64,000 bases of DNA from Pseudomonas sp. LS.1a (GCF_022533585.1 NZ_CP092827.1:4930001-4994000), one strand, 5' to 3'. Positions 39,054 through 50,825 are shown, counted from the stretch's first letter. Numbers and translations are program-made. Notes: generated from the letters alone by a model not told the origin.

Positions 39054-41159
39054 TTAGACGCCCGAGGCCTTGGCCGCGGCAACGTCCTTGATCGACAGCT
39101 TGATACGGCCGCGGTTGTCCACGTCCAGTACCAGTACTTCGACTTCCTGGCCTTCCTTGAGGATGTCGGTGACTTTCTCGACGCGAGCATCGCTCAGCAT
39201 GGAGATGTGCACCAGGCCGTCCTTGCCAGGCAGGATGTTGACGAAGGCACCGAAGTCGACGATGCGCTCGACCTTGCCGACGTAGATCTTGCCGATCTCG
39301 GCCTCGGCGGTGATACCCAGGATGCGCTGCTTGGCAGCATCTGCCGCTTCCTTGGTTTCGCCGAAGATCTTGATCGAACCGTCGTCTTCGATGTCGATCG
39401 AAGCCTTGGTCTCTTCGCAGATGGCGCGAATGGTGGCGCCGCCTTTACCGATGACGTCACGGATCTTGTCGGTGTCGATCTTCATCGCGATCATGGTCGG
39501 CGCGTTGGCCGACAGCTCGCTACGCGACTGGGCGATGATCTGGTTCATCTGGCCGAGGATGTTCAGGCGCGCTTCCAGGGCCTGGCCCAGGGCGATTTCC
39601 ATGATCTCTTCGGTGATGCCGTTGATCTTGATGTCCATCTGCAGCGCGGTAACACCCTTGGCGGTACCGGCTACCTTGAAGTCCATGTCGCCCAGGTGGT
39701 CTTCGTCACCCAGGATGTCGGTCAGGACGGCGAACTTGTCACCTTCCTTGACCAGGCCCATGGCGATACCGGCAACCGGTGCCTTCATCGGTACACCGGC
39801 GTCCATCAGGGCCAGGGAAGCACCGCAGACCGAAGCCATGGAGCTGGAACCGTTGGACTCGGTGATTTCCGAGACCACGCGGATGGTGTACGGGAAGTCG
39901 CTGTCGCTCGGCAGCATGGCCTGCACGCCACGACGGGCCAGGCGGCCGTGGCCGATTTCACGACGGCCGGCGCCGCCCATGCGGCCGCACTCACCCACCG
40001 AGAACGGCGGGAAGTTGTAGTGCAGCATGAACGGGTCTTTCTTCTCGCCTTCCAGGGTGTCCAGCAGCTGGGCGTCACGGGCAGTACCCAGGGTCGCGAC
40101 GACCAGGGCCTGGGTTTCGCCACGGGTGAACAGCGCCGAGCCGTGGGTCTTCGGCAATACGCCAACTTCGATGTTCAGCGGGCGCACGGTGCGGGTGTCA
40201 CGGCCGTCGATACGCGGTTTGCCGTTGACGATGTTCTCGCGGACGGTGCGGTATTCCAGCTCGCCGAAGATCTCTTTGATGGCACCGGCGGACGGGCCGG
40301 TCTCTTCGTTGCTCAGACGGGCAACGGCCTCGTCACGCAGCTGGCCCAGGCGGTTGTAGCGGTCAGCCTTCTGGGTGATGGTGTAGGCCTGCGAAACGGC
40401 TTCGCCGAACTCGGCGCGCACCAGGTTCATCAGCTCGACGTTGGCCGGGGCTGGCTGCCAGTCCCAGGTCGGCTTGCCGGCTTCGGCGGCCAGTTCCTTG
40501 ACCGCCTGGATCACGGCCTGGAATTCGTCGTGGGCGAACAATACGGCGCCCAGCATCTGGTCTTCGGTCAGCTCTTTGGCTTCCGATTCAACCATCAGTA
40601 CAGCCGATTCGGTACCGGCAACGACCATGTCCAGGCTCGAGGCAGCCAGTTGCTCGTAGGTCGGGTTCAGCAGGTAGCCGGTGCTTTCGTGGAAGGCAAC
40701 GCGAGCGGCGCCGATCGGGCCTTCGAACGGAATGCCGGAGATGGCCAGGGCAGCCGAGGTACCGATCATCGCAGCGATGTCCGGGTCGGTCTTCTTGCTG
40801 GTGGAAACCACGGTGCAGACGACCTGCACTTCGTTCATGAAGCCTTCCGGGAACAGCGGACGGATCGGACGGTCGATCAGGCGCGAGGTCAGCGTCTCTT
40901 TCTCGGAAGGACGGCCTTCACGCTTGAAGAAGCCACCCGGGATCTTGCCGGCGGCGTAGGTCTTTTCCTGGTAGTGAACCGACAGCGGGAAGAAGCCCTT
41001 GCCTGGATCAGCCTGTTTGGCGCCTACCACAGTCACCAGCACGGTGACGTCGTTGTCGACGGTAACCAGCACGGCGCCGGTTGCCTGACGGGCAATGCGG
41101 CCCGTTTCGAGAGTAACGGTCGATTGACCGAACTGGAAAGTCTTGATTACCGGGTTCAC
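39054..41159 (-). CDS. pnp: Polyribonucleotide nucleotidyltransferase (PNPase)
   Basis: 701 residues. It degrades RNA 3' to 5' by phosphorolysis and is the exonuclease of the RNA degradosome. Two RNase PH domains are present (first: [15 protein letters not shown]; second: [20 protein letters not shown]), followed by a KH domain with [15 protein letters not shown] near residue 565, and an S1 domain ([20 protein letters not shown]) near residue 625. It lies after rpsO as in most proteobacteria. The 250 bp between them probably holds the regulatory hairpin, but I cannot assign it firmly. Confidence 0.98.
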   Translation of the reverse strand: MNPVIKTFQFGQSTVTLETGRIARQATGAVLVTVDNDVTVLVTVVGAKQADPGKGFFPLSVHYQEKTYAAGKIPGGFFKREGRPSEKETLTSRLIDRPIRPLFPEGFMNEVQVVCTVVSTSKKTDPDIAAMIGTSAALAISGIPFEGPIGAARVAFHESTGYLLNPTYEQLAASSLDMVVAGTESAVLMVESEAKELTEDQMLGAVLFAHDEFQAVIQAVKELAAEAGKPTWDWQPAPANVELMNLVRAEFGEAVSQAYTITQKADRYNRLGQLRDEAVARLSNEETGPSAGAIKEIFGELEYRTVRENIVNGKPRIDGRDTRTVRPLNIEVGVLPKTHGSALFTRGETQALVVATLGTARDAQLLDTLEGEKKDPFMLHYNFPPFSVGECGRMGGAGRREIGHGRLARRGVQAMLPSDSDFPYTIRVVSEITESNGSSSMASVCGASLALMDAGVPMKAPVAGIAMGLVKEGDKFAVLTDILGDEDHLGDMDFKVAGTAKGVTALQMDIKINGITEEIMEIALGQALEARLNILGQMNQIIAQSRSELSANAPTMIAMKIDTDKIRDVIGKGGATIRAICEETKASIDIEDDGSIKIFGETKEAADAAKQRILGITAEAEIGKIYVGKVERIVDFGAFVNILPGKDGLVHISMLSDARVEKVTDILKEGQEVEVLVLDVDNRGRIKLSIKDVAAAKASGV

Positions 41160-41409
41160 GGTTTCCTACCTTTTTCAGTGGCTCTTGGGGGAACTGGTTT
41201 CTTGCGAATTCTTGGGCAGAACGGGGAATCGGCCCCATTGACCGTCCAGATACAACACGAGGCTGGGAGCCTGGCACCAAGCGGAAAAACCGCTCAGCAT
41301 TGCCAGGCTGCCAACCTCGAAGATACGCGTGGCGTGTCCAACGGCAGCACTGCAAAACAGCCCTGTCGAAGCCTGCGACACGCCATGCACACCACTGACC
41401 AGGCCGCTA

Positions 41410-41679
41410 TTAGCGACGCAGGCCCAGGCGACCGATCAGGGCGCTGTAACGAGTGGTGTCTTTGCCCTTCAGGTAGTCCAGCAGCTTACGACGCTGGTTG
41501 ACCATACGGATCAGACCACGACGGGAGTGGTGGTCTTTGTCGTTGGCCTTGAAGTGGCCTTGCAGCTTGTTGATGTTGGCGGTCAGCAGAGCAACCTGCA
41601 CTTCCGGGCTACCGGTATCGCCGGCGGCTTGCTGGTATTCGGCAACGATCTGAGCTTTTTCTTCAACGCTGAGGGCCAT
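41410..41679 (-). CDS. rpsO: 30S ribosomal protein S15
   Basis: 89 residues, exact family length. It is a primary binder of 16S rRNA in the small subunit. The sequence is typical throughout ([40 protein letters not shown]). The ATG has TCAGGAG upstream. Two hairpins in the leader (41698-41740) may take part in feedback by S15. It is followed by pnp. Confidence 0.98.
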   Translation of the reverse strand: MALSVEEKAQIVAEYQQAAGDTGSPEVQVALLTANINKLQGHFKANDKDHHSRRGLIRMVNQRRKLLDYLKGKDTTRYSALIGRLGLRR

Positions 41680-41697
41680 GTGGCTTCTCCTGATAAC

Positions 41698-41740
41698 GGA
41701 TCCCGCATGCGGGGTCCAATAGGCCAGGGACTGATCCCTG
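41698..41740 (-). promoter_or_regulatory. Two hairpins in the rpsO leader
   Basis: A near-perfect 20 bp palindrome, GGACCCCGCATGCGGGATCC on the minus strand (41717-41698), lies only a few bases before the ribosome site. A second hairpin, CAGGGA and TCCCTG around TCAG (41740-41725), is just upstream. S15 of E. coli represses its own mRNA through a structured leader; a similar role is inferred here. Confidence 0.5.
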
Positions 41741-41826
41741 TATTAATAAAAAAGGTGTGACCGTGCCTACTGACAGCCACCCTTGGTGCCGTGGGGTTCG
41801 GCAACTGCCTGGCCCCCCGGTTTCGG

Positions 41827-42744
41827 TCATTCCGACCGAATCAGCCGACGCGGCGCAATGCGCCCGTCTTCGCTCACTTCACCGATACCGATGAAGCGTG
41901 CATTGTGATCCTGTACCCGGACCATGCCAAATTGTGGCGCGTCCGGTGCGCGTACCGCCTGCCCATGCAGCCAGTAGAACGCGCTGTGCTCGGACAGGCA
42001 CACCAGCGGCCAGTCCTGCAGGCCGCTGTCCGAGGGCATCAGGAAGCGGTCGAGCGCTTCATTGCCGCCTTCGGCGTGGGCCTGTTCAAGTTCCTCGAGG
42101 GTGACCGTCTGTGCCAGCGCGAAAGGCCCGGCCTGGGTCCTGCGCAGCTCGGCAACATAGGCGCCGCAGCCAAGGGCCTCGCCAATATCCTCCACCAGGG
42201 TACGGATATAGGTGCCTTTGCTGCATCCTACGCTCAACCGTGCACGGGTGCCTTCGCACTCGAGCAACTCCAAGCGGCCAATAGTAACAGAACGCGCCTC
42301 GCGCTCCACTACCTCTCCTGCACGTGCCAGCTTGTACAGCGGCTGGCCGTCACGCTTGAGCGCCGAGTACATCGGCGGTATCTGGCTGATCTGGCCACGA
42401 AAACGTGGCAGCAGGGCCTCGATGTCGGCGCGACCAACGGTCACCTCGCGGGTCTGCAGCACCTCACCTTCGGCATCGCCGGTGTTGGTCGTCTGCCCCA
42501 TCTGCATGACCGTTTCGTAGCCCTTGTCGGAATCGAGCAGGTACTGCGAAAACTTGGTCGCTTCGCCAAAGCACAGCGGCAGCACGCCGGTTGCCAACGG
42601 GTCGAGGCTGCCGGTGTGACCAGCTTTTTCCGCATTGAGCAGCCAGCGCACCTTTTGCAGGGCGGCGTTGGAGGTGAAGCCCAGTGGCTTGTCGAGCAGG
42701 ATGATGCCGCTGACGTTGCGGCGGATACGTTTGACCTGGGCCAC
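41827..42744 (-). CDS. truB: tRNA pseudouridine(55) synthase TruB
   Basis: 305 residues. It makes pseudouridine 55 in the T loop of tRNAs. The N-terminal [20 protein letters not shown] and the catalytic aspartate in [20 protein letters not shown] near residue 48 are intact. A C-terminal PUA-like part is present. It starts three bases after the rbfA stop region, within the nusA-infB-rbfA-truB-rpsO-pnp gene order conserved in gamma-proteobacteria. Confidence 0.97.
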   Translation of the reverse strand: MAQVKRIRRNVSGIILLDKPLGFTSNAALQKVRWLLNAEKAGHTGSLDPLATGVLPLCFGEATKFSQYLLDSDKGYETVMQMGQTTNTGDAEGEVLQTREVTVGRADIEALLPRFRGQISQIPPMYSALKRDGQPLYKLARAGEVVEREARSVTIGRLELLECEGTRARLSVGCSKGTYIRTLVEDIGEALGCGAYVAELRRTQAGPFALAQTVTLEELEQAHAEGGNEALDRFLMPSDSGLQDWPLVCLSEHSAFYWLHGQAVRAPDAPQFGMVRVQDHNARFIGIGEVSEDGRIAPRRLIRSE

Positions 42745-42747
42745 CGC

Positions 42748-43146
42748 TTACTCCTCGGCGTCCGGCTGGTCGGCATCCTTGTGCTGACGGTCTTCAGCGA
42801 CCGCGCGCTCGATCAGTGCCGACAGGTGGGCACCACGGCTGACGCTCTCGTCGAAGTGGAAATGCAGTTGCGGCACGCTGCGCAGTTGCATCACACGGCC
42901 CAGGTGCAGGCGCAGGAAGCTCGCGGCGCTGGTCAGGGCCTTGAGGGTCTGCGGTACGGCGTCGGCGCCGTCCTGGCCCATCACGGTGATGAATACCTTG
43001 GCGTGGCCAAGGTCGCGGCTGACGTCGACGGCAGTGATGGTCACCAGGCCGACGCGCGGGTCTTTGACTTCACGGCGGATCAGCTCCGACAGCTCGCGCT
43101 GCATCTGGTCGCCGATGCGTTGGGTACGGCTATATTCTTTTGCCAT
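42748..43146 (-). CDS. rbfA: 30S ribosome-binding factor RbfA
   Basis: 132 residues. It helps 16S rRNA 5' end maturation and cold adaptation of the 30S subunit. It has the KH-like fold of the family: [20 protein letters not shown] at the N-terminus and the [18 protein letters not shown] segment near residue 95. The C-terminus is acidic. A strong terminator-like hairpin lies before it, so expression may be partly separate from infB. Confidence 0.96.
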   Translation of the reverse strand: MAKEYSRTQRIGDQMQRELSELIRREVKDPRVGLVTITAVDVSRDLGHAKVFITVMGQDGADAVPQTLKALTSAASFLRLHLGRVMQLRSVPQLHFHFDESVSRGAHLSALIERAVAEDRQHKDADQPDAEE

Positions 43147-43175
43147 TCTTGCTACCTGTAACTTAAAGCGGCAAA

Positions 43176-43205
43176 CGCCCGGTCAAGCTGAAGCCTGACC
43201 GGGCG
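43176..43205 (-). terminator. Terminator-like hairpin between infB and rbfA
   Basis: On the minus strand CGCCCGGTCA and TGACCGGGCG form a perfect 10 bp stem around a 10 nt loop, followed by TTTGCC. The short T run suggests partial termination or an RNA-processing site within the operon. Confidence 0.6.
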
Positions 43206-43262
43206 CTACCTTCAGAGGCGCTGCCAGCCGCCCTGGGGCGGGGCCTGCACCACGCTCGCCCC

Positions 43263-45803
43263 TTACAGGGTACGAGCCACCTGGACTTTCTCGAAGACTT
43301 CGATCTTGTCGCCGACCTTGACGTCGTTGTAGCTCTTCACGCCAATACCGCACTCCATGCCGTTACGCACTTCGGAGGCGTCGTCCTTGAAGCGACGCAG
43401 CGACTCCAGCTCGCCTTCGAAGATCACAACGTCTTCGCGCAGTACGCGGATCGGACGGTTGCGGTACACGGTACCCTCGATGACCATACAGCCAGCGATG
43501 GCGCCGAACTTCGGCGAACGGAACACGTCACGCACTTCGGCGACACCCAGGATGTTCTCGCGAACATCGCTGCCGAGCATGCCGGTCAGGGCCTTCTTGA
43601 CGTCTTCGATGATGTCGTAGATCACGTTGTAGTAACGCATATCCAGACCTTCCTGCTCGACGATCTTGCGCGCGCCGGCATCGGCACGCACGTTGAAGCC
43701 GAACAGTACTGCATTCGAAGCCAGCGCCAGGTTGGCGTCGCTTTCGGTGATACCACCGACGCCGCCACCGATCACGCGCACCTGAACTTCGTCGTTGCCC
43801 AGACCCGACAGCGAACCCTGCAGTGCTTCCAGGGAACCACGCACGTCGGTCTTGAGGACGATGTTGAGGGTCTTCTTCTCTTCCTGACCCATGGTCTCGA
43901 AGATGTTTTCCAGCTTGCCGGCGTGAGCACGGGCCAGCTTGACCTCGCGGTACTTGCCTTGACGGAACAGGGCAACTTCACGGGCCTTCTTCTCGTCAGC
44001 AACCACGGACAGCTCGTCACCGGCTTCCGGGGTACCGTCCAGGCCGAGGATTTCGACCGGGATCGACGGGCCGGCTTCCTTCACAGGCTTGCCGTTCTCG
44101 TCGAGCATGGCGCGCACGCGGCCATAGTTGGAACCGCACAGGACCATGTCGCCCTGACGCAGGGTACCGTCCTGAACCAGGATGGTCGCCACCGGGCCAC
44201 GGCCCTTGTCCAGACGCGATTCGACAACCACACCACGACCTGGGGCGGTCGGGGTAGCGGTCAGCTCGAGGATCTCGGCCTGCAGCAGGACCGCTTCGAG
44301 CAGTTCGTCGACGCCGGTACCCATCTTCGCCGAAACCTTGACGAACGGAGTGTCACCACCCCAATCCTCGGAGGTGACGCCTTCGACGGCCAGCTCGTTG
44401 CGGATGCGGTCGATGTCTGCACCCGGCTTGTCGATCTTGTTCACCGCGACCACCAGCGGAACGCCAGCTGCCTTGGCATGCTGAACGGCTTCGCGGGTTT
44501 GCGGCATCACGCCGTCGTCCGCCGCCACCACCAGGATGACGATGTCGGTAGCCTTGGCACCACGGGCACGCATTGCGGTGAACGCAGCGTGGCCTGGGGT
44601 ATCGAGGAAGGTGACCATGCCGCGGTCGGTTTCCACGTGGTAGGCACCGATGTGCTGGGTAATACCACCGGCTTCGCCAGCGGCAACCTTGGCACGACGG
44701 ATGTAGTCGAGCAGCGAGGTCTTACCATGGTCAACGTGACCCATGACGGTAACGACCGGCGCACGCGATTCCACTTCACCTTCGAACTTCAGCGATTCGG
44801 CCAGGGAGTCTTCCAGGGCGGTATCGCTGACCAGGGTCACCTTGTGGCCCAGTTCTTCGGCGACCAGCTGAGCGGTTTCCTGGTCGAGCACCTGGTTGAT
44901 GGTGACCGGGGTACCCAGCTTGAACATGAACTTGACCACTTCAGCGGCCTTGACCGACATCTGCTGGGCCAGTTCCGAGACGGTAATGGTCTCGCCGATG
45001 GTCACGTCACGGATGACTGGACCGGTCGGGTTCTGGAAGCCGTGCTGGTTGCGCTTCTTCAGCTTGCTCTTGCCACCGCGGCCACGGCGTACGCCATCGC
45101 TCTCTTCATCGGTGGTGCGCGGCGCGGCACGTGGAGTCGGGGCCTTTTCCTTCTCCTTGACCTTGACCTTGATCGACACGCGCGGGGCCTCGCCACGACG
45201 CTCGCCACCACGACGGTCTTCGTCACGGGTGCGGCCTTCGTTGCGACGGGCTTCGTCCTTCTTGCGCTCGGCAGCGCGGGCTGCGGCATCTTCGGAGGCC
45301 GGGGCGTCGGCAACTACCGGAGCCGGGGCAGCGGCAGGCGCCGCCGCTGGCTTGGCGGCAGGCGCAGGGGCTACAGCAGCGGTTTCGGCAGCCTGACGGC
45401 GAGCCTGCTCTTCGTTACGCTGGCGAACTTCGGCCTCGACCTTCTCGCGAGCGGCATTTTCAGCCGCGCGGCGCTCTTCCAGCTCACGCTTCTGCTCAGC
45501 CTGGATTTCTTCCGGGCTGCGCTGCACGAATACTTTCTTCTTGCGTACTTCTACGCTGATGCTCTTGCTACCGGCGACACGCAGGGTGCTGGTGGTTTTG
45601 CGCTGCAAGGTAATCTTGCGCGGCTCTTCCGCCTTGCTCTTGTGGCTGCTCTTCAAATGAGTCAGCAGGGTCTGCTTCTCATTGTCGGTCACTACCTGAC
45701 CGGCGTCGGTGTGCGGCAGACCTGCCTCACGCATCTGCTGCAGCAGGCGCTCTACCGGTGCCTCGACCTCTTGGGCCAGTTCTTTCACCGTGACTTGCGT
45801 CAT
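43263..45803 (-). CDS. infB: Translation initiation factor IF-2
   Basis: 846 residues. It is the GTPase that places fMet-tRNA on the 30S subunit. The N-terminal IF2 domain is followed by a long charged region rich in Ala, Arg, Glu and Lys (about residues 80-260). The G domain has [16 protein letters not shown] near residue 355, DTPGHAAF and NKIDKPGAD. Domains II-IV follow to the C-terminus. It lies 27 bp after nusA and is part of the rimP-nusA-infB operon; its partner initiator tRNA-fMet is encoded at 48.0 kb, upstream of that operon. Confidence 0.98.
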   Translation of the reverse strand: MTQVTVKELAQEVEAPVERLLQQMREAGLPHTDAGQVVTDNEKQTLLTHLKSSHKSKAEEPRKITLQRKTTSTLRVAGSKSISVEVRKKKVFVQRSPEEIQAEQKRELEERRAAENAAREKVEAEVRQRNEEQARRQAAETAAVAPAPAAKPAAAPAAAPAPVVADAPASEDAAARAAERKKDEARRNEGRTRDEDRRGGERRGEAPRVSIKVKVKEKEKAPTPRAAPRTTDEESDGVRRGRGGKSKLKKRNQHGFQNPTGPVIRDVTIGETITVSELAQQMSVKAAEVVKFMFKLGTPVTINQVLDQETAQLVAEELGHKVTLVSDTALEDSLAESLKFEGEVESRAPVVTVMGHVDHGKTSLLDYIRRAKVAAGEAGGITQHIGAYHVETDRGMVTFLDTPGHAAFTAMRARGAKATDIVILVVAADDGVMPQTREAVQHAKAAGVPLVVAVNKIDKPGADIDRIRNELAVEGVTSEDWGGDTPFVKVSAKMGTGVDELLEAVLLQAEILELTATPTAPGRGVVVESRLDKGRGPVATILVQDGTLRQGDMVLCGSNYGRVRAMLDENGKPVKEAGPSIPVEILGLDGTPEAGDELSVVADEKKAREVALFRQGKYREVKLARAHAGKLENIFETMGQEEKKTLNIVLKTDVRGSLEALQGSLSGLGNDEVQVRVIGGGVGGITESDANLALASNAVLFGFNVRADAGARKIVEQEGLDMRYYNVIYDIIEDVKKALTGMLGSDVRENILGVAEVRDVFRSPKFGAIAGCMVIEGTVYRNRPIRVLREDVVIFEGELESLRRFKDDASEVRNGMECGIGVKSYNDVKVGDKIEVFEKVQVARTL

Positions 45804-45830
45804 GCACTTCTCTCCTCAGGCCGCGCCTAA

Positions 45831-47312
45831 TTACTCGAACCAGTGGGCTCGGGCGGCCATGATCAACTTGCCGGCACGCTCTTCGTCGATGCCGTCGATG
45901 TCGAGCAGATCGTCTATCGACTGCTCGGCCAGGTCTTCGCGGTTAACCACGCCGCGCACCGCCAGTTCCGCCGCCAAGTCCTTGTCCATGCCCTCAAGGG
46001 AGAGCAGGTCTTCAGCCGGATGGGCGTCTGCCAGTTTTTCTTCGGTAGCGATGGCCTTGGTCAACAAACGGTCCTTGGCTCGAGCGCGGAGCTCGTTGAC
46101 GATATCTTCGTCAAAGCCATCGATGTTGAGCATTTCTTCCAACGGTACGTAGGCAATTTCTTCGAGGCTGGTGAAGCCTTCGTCGACCAGCACTTGGGCC
46201 AGCTCCTCGTCGACTTCCAGTTCATCGATGAAATTGCGCAGGATGTCACCGGTTTCGGCCTGCTGCTTGGCCTGGATGTCCTTCTCGGTCATCACGTTCA
46301 GGGTCCAGCCGGTCAGCTGACTGGCCAGGCGAACGTTCTGACCGCCACGACCAATGGCCTGGGCCAGGTTGTCCTCGGCAACGGCGATGTCCATGGCATG
46401 GGCATCTTCATCAACGATGATCGCCGCGACTTCAGCCGGCGACATGGCGTTGATGACAAACTGCGCCGGGTTATCGTCCCAGAGGACAATATCCACACGC
46501 TCACCACCCAACTCCCCGGATACAGCCTGGACGCGCGAACCACGCATGCCGATACAGGCGCCTTGCGGGTCGATGCGCTTGTCCTTGGAGCGGACGGCGA
46601 TCTTGGCTCGCGAACCCGGATCACGGGAGGCAGCCATGACTTCGATGAGGCCCTCGGCAATTTCCGGCACTTCGATGCGGAAAAGCTCGATCAGCATCTG
46701 TGGCGCGGTGCGCGACAGGATCAGCTGAGGACCACGGTTTTCGGTGCGAATTTCCTTGAGCAGCGCACGCAGGCGCACGCCAACACGGAAGGTCTCGCGC
46801 GGAATGATGTCTTCGCGGGCCAGCAGGGCCTCGGCGTTGTTGCCCAGGTCAACGATGACGTTGTCGCGGGTAACCTTCTTGACGGTACCGGAGATGATCT
46901 CGCCAACGCGCTCGCGGTAGGCATCGACCACCTGGGCACGCTCGGCCTCTCGGACCTTCTGCACGATGACCTGCTTGGCGGTCTGGGCGGCGATACGACC
47001 GAACTCGATGGACTCGATCTTCTCTTCGATCACGTCACCAACCTTGGCATCAGGGTGGGTTTCGTGAATCTTGCTCAACCAGGTCTCGATCGCCGGATCA
47101 TCAAGATCGGCTTCGTCGACCACGGTCCAGCGACGGAAGGTCTCGTAGCTACCGGTGTGGCGGTTGATTTCCACACGCAGGTCGACTTCGTCTTCAAAAC
47201 GTTTTTTGGTTGCAGTGGCCAGTGCCACTTCCAGCGCTTCAAAAATGACGCCGGGTGGTACACCTTTTTCGTTGGATACCGATTCAACAACCAGCAGTAC
47301 TTCTTTGCTCAT
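45831..47312 (-). CDS. nusA: Transcription termination/antitermination protein NusA
   Basis: 493 residues from the ATG at 47312 ([10 protein letters not shown]). It binds RNA polymerase and RNA and shapes pausing, termination and antitermination. The N-terminal polymerase-binding domain is followed by S1 ([20 protein letters not shown]), two KH domains ([19 protein letters not shown]), and two acidic C-terminal repeats of helix-hairpin type ([18 protein letters not shown]). NusA is known to regulate its own operon in E. coli; two terminators upstream of rimP fit that idea. Confidence 0.98.
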   Translation of the reverse strand: MSKEVLLVVESVSNEKGVPPGVIFEALEVALATATKKRFEDEVDLRVEINRHTGSYETFRRWTVVDEADLDDPAIETWLSKIHETHPDAKVGDVIEEKIESIEFGRIAAQTAKQVIVQKVREAERAQVVDAYRERVGEIISGTVKKVTRDNVIVDLGNNAEALLAREDIIPRETFRVGVRLRALLKEIRTENRGPQLILSRTAPQMLIELFRIEVPEIAEGLIEVMAASRDPGSRAKIAVRSKDKRIDPQGACIGMRGSRVQAVSGELGGERVDIVLWDDNPAQFVINAMSPAEVAAIIVDEDAHAMDIAVAEDNLAQAIGRGGQNVRLASQLTGWTLNVMTEKDIQAKQQAETGDILRNFIDELEVDEELAQVLVDEGFTSLEEIAYVPLEEMLNIDGFDEDIVNELRARAKDRLLTKAIATEEKLADAHPAEDLLSLEGMDKDLAAELAVRGVVNREDLAEQSIDDLLDIDGIDEERAGKLIMAARAHWFE

Positions 47313-47371
47313 CGTACGCCTCGCCTTGCGCAAGCCATTGGGCCCGGATCGTCCGCCGGGCCCGGCACGTC

Positions 47372-47830
47372 TCAGTCAAAACTGGGAATAATATTGGCCT
47401 TGTCGATCGAGTCGATCGGCAACAGGAACTCTTGATTGTCCACCTGGACCACCACGTCCTGCTCCTCCACACCGCGGAGAAGGCCCTGGAAGTTACGACG
47501 ACCCTCGAAGGGTGAGCGCAGCTTGATCTTCACTTGTTCGCCGGCATGCGAGGCAAACTGTTCCAGAGTGAACAGTGGGCGATCCATGCCTGGAGAAGAC
47601 ACCTCGAGGGTGTATTCACTGCTGATCGGATCTTCCACATCGAGAATTGCGCTGGCCTGACGGCTGACCGCTTCGCAGTCGTCCACCAGGATGCCGCCTT
47701 CCTTGTCGATGTAGATGCGCAGTACCGAATGCTTACCCTGGGAAACGTATTCGATCCCCCAGCACTGATAGCCCAGACCCTCGACAACCGGGGCCAACAA
47801 GGCCTGCAACTGTTCTAGCTTGCTCGACAC
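47372..47830 (-). CDS. rimP: Ribosome maturation factor RimP
   Basis: 152 residues from a GTG at 47830, five bases after AGGGGG; the upstream in-frame ATG codons (MHEG, MGAS) fall close to or inside the terminator hairpin and are less likely. It is needed for 30S maturation. The N-terminal domain has [20 protein letters not shown] and the Sm-like C-terminal domain has the segment [17 protein letters not shown] near residue 80. It is the first protein gene of rimP-nusA-infB. Confidence 0.96.
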   Translation of the reverse strand: MSSKLEQLQALLAPVVEGLGYQCWGIEYVSQGKHSVLRIYIDKEGGILVDDCEAVSRQASAILDVEDPISSEYTLEVSSPGMDRPLFTLEQFASHAGEQVKIKLRSPFEGRRNFQGLLRGVEEQDVVVQVDNQEFLLPIDSIDKANIIPSFD

Positions 47831-47859
47831 CTGAACCCCCTCGTGCATGCTGTGCAAAT

Positions 47860-47880
47860 AAAAAATGGGCGAAGCGCCCA
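47860..47880 (-). terminator. Rho-independent terminator just before rimP
   Basis: On the minus strand TGGGCG and CGCCCA pair around CTT, followed by TTTTTTATT. It lies only 30 nt before the rimP start, so it is either an attenuator of the operon or the second terminator of tRNA-fMet. Confidence 0.8.
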
Positions 47881-47927
47881 TCCCTGAAAGCGCCGTTGGA
47901 CAACGACGCCGAAAACTGTTCGGTTAG

Positions 47928-47950
47928 CAAAAAGCCCCTGAAAAGGGGCT
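47928..47950 (-). terminator. Rho-independent terminator of tRNA-fMet
   Basis: On the minus strand AGCCCC and GGGGCT pair around TTTTCA, followed by TTTTTGC. It starts 11 nt after the tRNA 3' end. Confidence 0.85.
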
Positions 47951-47960
47951 CCGCTGAAGC

Positions 47961-48037
<77 letters not shown>

Positions 48038-48106
48038 ACAAAGCTGGGGCAAAAGTATAAGACCGAACCCTGCTGAGGGTCAAATCCGAACCTTCACCTG
48101 CAAGAA

Positions 48107-48124
48107 AGCCCGCTAAAGCGGGCT
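48107..48124 (-). terminator. Weak terminator between the two tRNA genes
   Basis: On the minus strand AGCCCGC and GCGGGCT pair around TTTA, followed by TTCTTG. The T tract is short, so it may be only partly effective. Confidence 0.5.
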
Positions 48125-48137
48125 CTCAAGCTTTAAT

Positions 48138-48223
48138 TGGTACCGAGAAGGGGACTCGAACCCCTACACCCTATGGGCACAACCACCTCAAGGTTGCGTG
48201 TCTACCAATTCCACCACCTCGGC
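48138..48223 (-). tRNA. tRNA-Leu (GAG)
   Basis: 86 nt including an encoded CCA. It is a class II tRNA with a long variable arm (TGCCCATAGGGTGT region). Anticodon loop TTGAGGT gives GAG, reading CTC and CTT. The 5' end GCCGAGG pairs with CTTCTCGGT at the 3' end. It follows secG on the same strand, as in other pseudomonads. Confidence 0.95.
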
Positions 48224-48244
48224 AATACTACTACTTGAAACCCG

Positions 48245-48643
48245 TTACTTCTGCTCTTGTGCCGGAGGAGGTACATCACCCGTGTTAGGAGTGGTTTCGC
48301 TCTTCTGCTGCTGGAGCACCGGTACATCATCATTAACTGCCGGTTTCTGCGGCTCTTTCACTTCTAGCACTGCTGGATCCGGAAGACCCGCTTGGCTAAG
48401 CTGGTGAGCTTGTTGCTTCGCGAAGTATCCTAACCCAAGTGCTGTCAAAAAGAAAGTGGCAGCGAGTATAGCAGTTAATTTACTCAGGAACGTTGCAGAG
48501 CCCTGGCTCCCGAACACGGTATTTGAAGCACCCGCGCCGAAAGATGCACCTGCTTCCGCACCCTTACCCTGTTGCAACAGAACCAGCACTACAAGCGACA
48601 GCGCTGCCAACAGATGAAAAACAACGATGACTGTTTCCAGCAT
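48245..48643 (-). CDS. secG: Preprotein translocase subunit SecG
   Basis: 132 residues from the ATG at 48643 ([10 protein letters not shown]). It is the small third subunit of the SecYEG channel. Two membrane helices ([19 protein letters not shown] and [19 protein letters not shown]) flank the conserved loop [21 protein letters not shown] Pro/Gln/Glu-rich tail follows. It starts four bases after the tpiA stop, an arrangement conserved in pseudomonads. Confidence 0.96.
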   Translation of the reverse strand: MLETVIVVFHLLAALSLVVLVLLQQGKGAEAGASFGAGASNTVFGSQGSATFLSKLTAILAATFFLTALGLGYFAKQQAHQLSQAGLPDPAVLEVKEPQKPAVNDDVPVLQQQKSETTPNTGDVPPPAQEQK

Positions 48644-48647
48644 TTGT

Positions 48648-49403
48648 TCAGTTTCCTGCGGCGCGACAAATTGCACCGAATTCGTCTGCGTTCAGGGAAG
48701 CCCCACCAATGAGCCCCCCATCGATATCCGGCATGCCGAACAGTTCGGCCGCATTGGCCGCCTTCACGCTGCCGCCGTAGAGCAACTGCACCTTCGCAGC
48801 CACTTCAGCATCTTCTGCCGCCAGCTGGCCGCGGATGGCTGCGTGCACATCCTGGGCCTGCTGTGGCGTGGCCGTAAGGCCGGTGCCGATGGCCCATACA
48901 GGCTCATAGGCAATTACTGCATTGGCAAAAGCCTTAACACCGAATGCTTCGATGATACTGCTTAGTTGACGCCCGACAACTTCGAGCGTTTTGCCAGCCT
49001 CGCGCTCTTCAAGGGTTTCCCCGATGCAAAGCACTGGCTTCAAACCTTTGGCCTGGGCCGCTGCAAACTTGCGATTGAGCACTTCGTCGGTTTCACCAAT
49101 TATCTGGCGACGCTCCGAATGACCAATCAACACCAACTTGCAACCTGCTTCAACCAGCTGTTCCGGAGCAACTTCTCCGGTCAGCGCACCCTGTTCGGGT
49201 TGTACTGCAGAATTCTGTGCGCCGACAGTAATTCCCTTACCTGCCAGACCATCGATCACTTGATTGATGAACAAGGCCGGTGGAAACACTGCGACTTCCA
49301 CTCCGCTCGGCAAGGCCAGATTTCTCAAGCCTTCGGTCAGCTCAGCGACGCTAGCGCGGGTACCGTGCATCTTCCAGTTACCAGCTACCATAGGGCGACG
49401 CAT
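48648..49403 (-). CDS. tpiA: Triosephosphate isomerase
   Basis: 251 residues. It interconverts dihydroxyacetone phosphate and glyceraldehyde-3-phosphate. Active-site residues are visible: Lys in AGNWKMHG near residue 10, His in LIGHSERRQ near residue 95, and the catalytic glutamate in [20 protein letters not shown] near residue 167. The phosphate loop [12 protein letters not shown] is near the C-terminus. Confidence 0.98.
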   Translation of the reverse strand: MRRPMVAGNWKMHGTRASVAELTEGLRNLALPSGVEVAVFPPALFINQVIDGLAGKGITVGAQNSAVQPEQGALTGEVAPEQLVEAGCKLVLIGHSERRQIIGETDEVLNRKFAAAQAKGLKPVLCIGETLEEREAGKTLEVVGRQLSSIIEAFGVKAFANAVIAYEPVWAIGTGLTATPQQAQDVHAAIRGQLAAEDAEVAAKVQLLYGGSVKAANAAELFGMPDIDGGLIGGASLNADEFGAICRAAGN

Positions 49404-49468
49404 GCTTTACCTCGTCGGTCAAAGTGGGCGCAGATAGTACCCAACCCTATCTGCGCTGGCAAGCGCCT

Positions 49469-50809
49469 TCAGACACAAACTTCGCCGACCAGTTTGGCCA
49501 GCGCTTCTGCATGCGCACGCACCTGGCTTTCGTCCTCGCCCTCGACCATCACCCGCACCAACGGCTCGGTACCGGATTTACGCAGCAGCACGCGGCCGCG
49601 GCCGGCCAAGGCCTCGGTCACCTTGGCACTGGCTTCCTTGACCGACGGGTGCTCCAGCGGGTCGACCTTGCTGGCGCCATAGCGCACGTTGATCAGCACC
49701 TGCGGGCACTTGCGCAGGGCCTGACGGGCCTGGGCCAGGGTTTCGCCACGGCGCTTGAGCGCCATCAGCACCTGCAGGGCAGCGATGATCGCGTCACCCG
49801 TGGTGGTGTGGTTGCAGCACACGACGTGACCGGAGTTTTCACCACCGACCAGCCACTCACGCTCCAGCAGTTCGGCCATGACGTAGCGGTCGCCGACCTT
49901 GGCCCGCACGAACGGGATATCCAGGTCCTTCAGCGCAAGCTCCAGGCCCAGGTTGCTCATCAGCGTGCCCACTACCCCGCCCTGCAGCTTGCCACGGTCC
50001 TGCAGGTCGCGGGCGATGATGAACAGCAGCTCGTCACCATCGACGATGGCACCGGTATGGTCGACCATCAACACGCGATCGCCGTCACCGTCGAAAGCGA
50101 TGCCCAGGTCGGCATGGCCCACCAGCACGGCAGCCTGCAGCGATTCGATGTGGGTCGAGCCGCAGCCTTCGTTGATGTTCAGGCCGTCGGGCTGAGCGTG
50201 CAGCACGGTCACCTCGGCACCCAGCTCGCGGAACACGCTTGGCGCAACCTTGTAGGTGGCACCGTGGGCGCAATCGACAACCAGCTTGAGGCCGTCGAAG
50301 CTGGTGCTGGTCGGCACGCTGCTCTTGCAGAACTCGATATAGCGGCCGGCGGCATCGTTGATGCGCGAAACCTTGCCCAGCTTGCCCGACTCGACAACGG
50401 TCATCGGCTGGTCGAGCAACTCCTCGATCATCAGCTCGACTTCATCCGGCAACTTGGTCCCCTGGCCCGAGAAGAACTTGATGCCGTTGTCATCGTGCGG
50501 GTTGTGCGAGGCACTGATGACGATGCCGGCTTCGGCATGGAAGGTACGCGTCAGGTAGGCGATGGCCGGTGTCGGCATCGGCCCGAGCAGCATCACGTCG
50601 GCACCCGCCGCGGACAGGCCGGCTTCGAGTGCGGACTCGAACATGTAACCGGAGATACGCGTGTCCTTGCCCACCAGCACCCGGCAGTGGCCTTGCTTGC
50701 GGAAGGCCATGCCGGCCGCCCAGCCAAGCTTCAGCATGAAGTCAGGCGTGATCGGGTATTCGCCGACGCGGCCACGAATGCCGTCGGTACCAAAGTATTT
50801 TCTGCTCAT
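49469..50809 (-). CDS. glmM: Phosphoglucosamine mutase
   Basis: 446 residues. It converts glucosamine-6-phosphate to glucosamine-1-phosphate for UDP-GlcNAc, used in peptidoglycan and lipopolysaccharide. The phosphoserine is in [15 protein letters not shown] near residue 101, the metal loop is [13 protein letters not shown] near residue 240, and the sugar loop GGENSGHVV is near residue 325. It follows folP with 16 bp between them, the conserved ftsH-folP-glmM order. Confidence 0.97.
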   Translation of the reverse strand: MSRKYFGTDGIRGRVGEYPITPDFMLKLGWAAGMAFRKQGHCRVLVGKDTRISGYMFESALEAGLSAAGADVMLLGPMPTPAIAYLTRTFHAEAGIVISASHNPHDDNGIKFFSGQGTKLPDEVELMIEELLDQPMTVVESGKLGKVSRINDAAGRYIEFCKSSVPTSTSFDGLKLVVDCAHGATYKVAPSVFRELGAEVTVLHAQPDGLNINEGCGSTHIESLQAAVLVGHADLGIAFDGDGDRVLMVDHTGAIVDGDELLFIIARDLQDRGKLQGGVVGTLMSNLGLELALKDLDIPFVRAKVGDRYVMAELLEREWLVGGENSGHVVCCNHTTTGDAIIAALQVLMALKRRGETLAQARQALRKCPQVLINVRYGASKVDPLEHPSVKEASAKVTEALAGRGRVLLRKSGTEPLVRVMVEGEDESQVRAHAEALAKLVGEVCV

Positions 50810-50825
50810 AGGGGCTCCAATGTTC

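Noticed and set aside
38937-41501. 854-codon plus-strand frame opposite pnp
   Set aside because: Shadow of the real gene; it has no recognisable domain and pnp is complete on the other strand.
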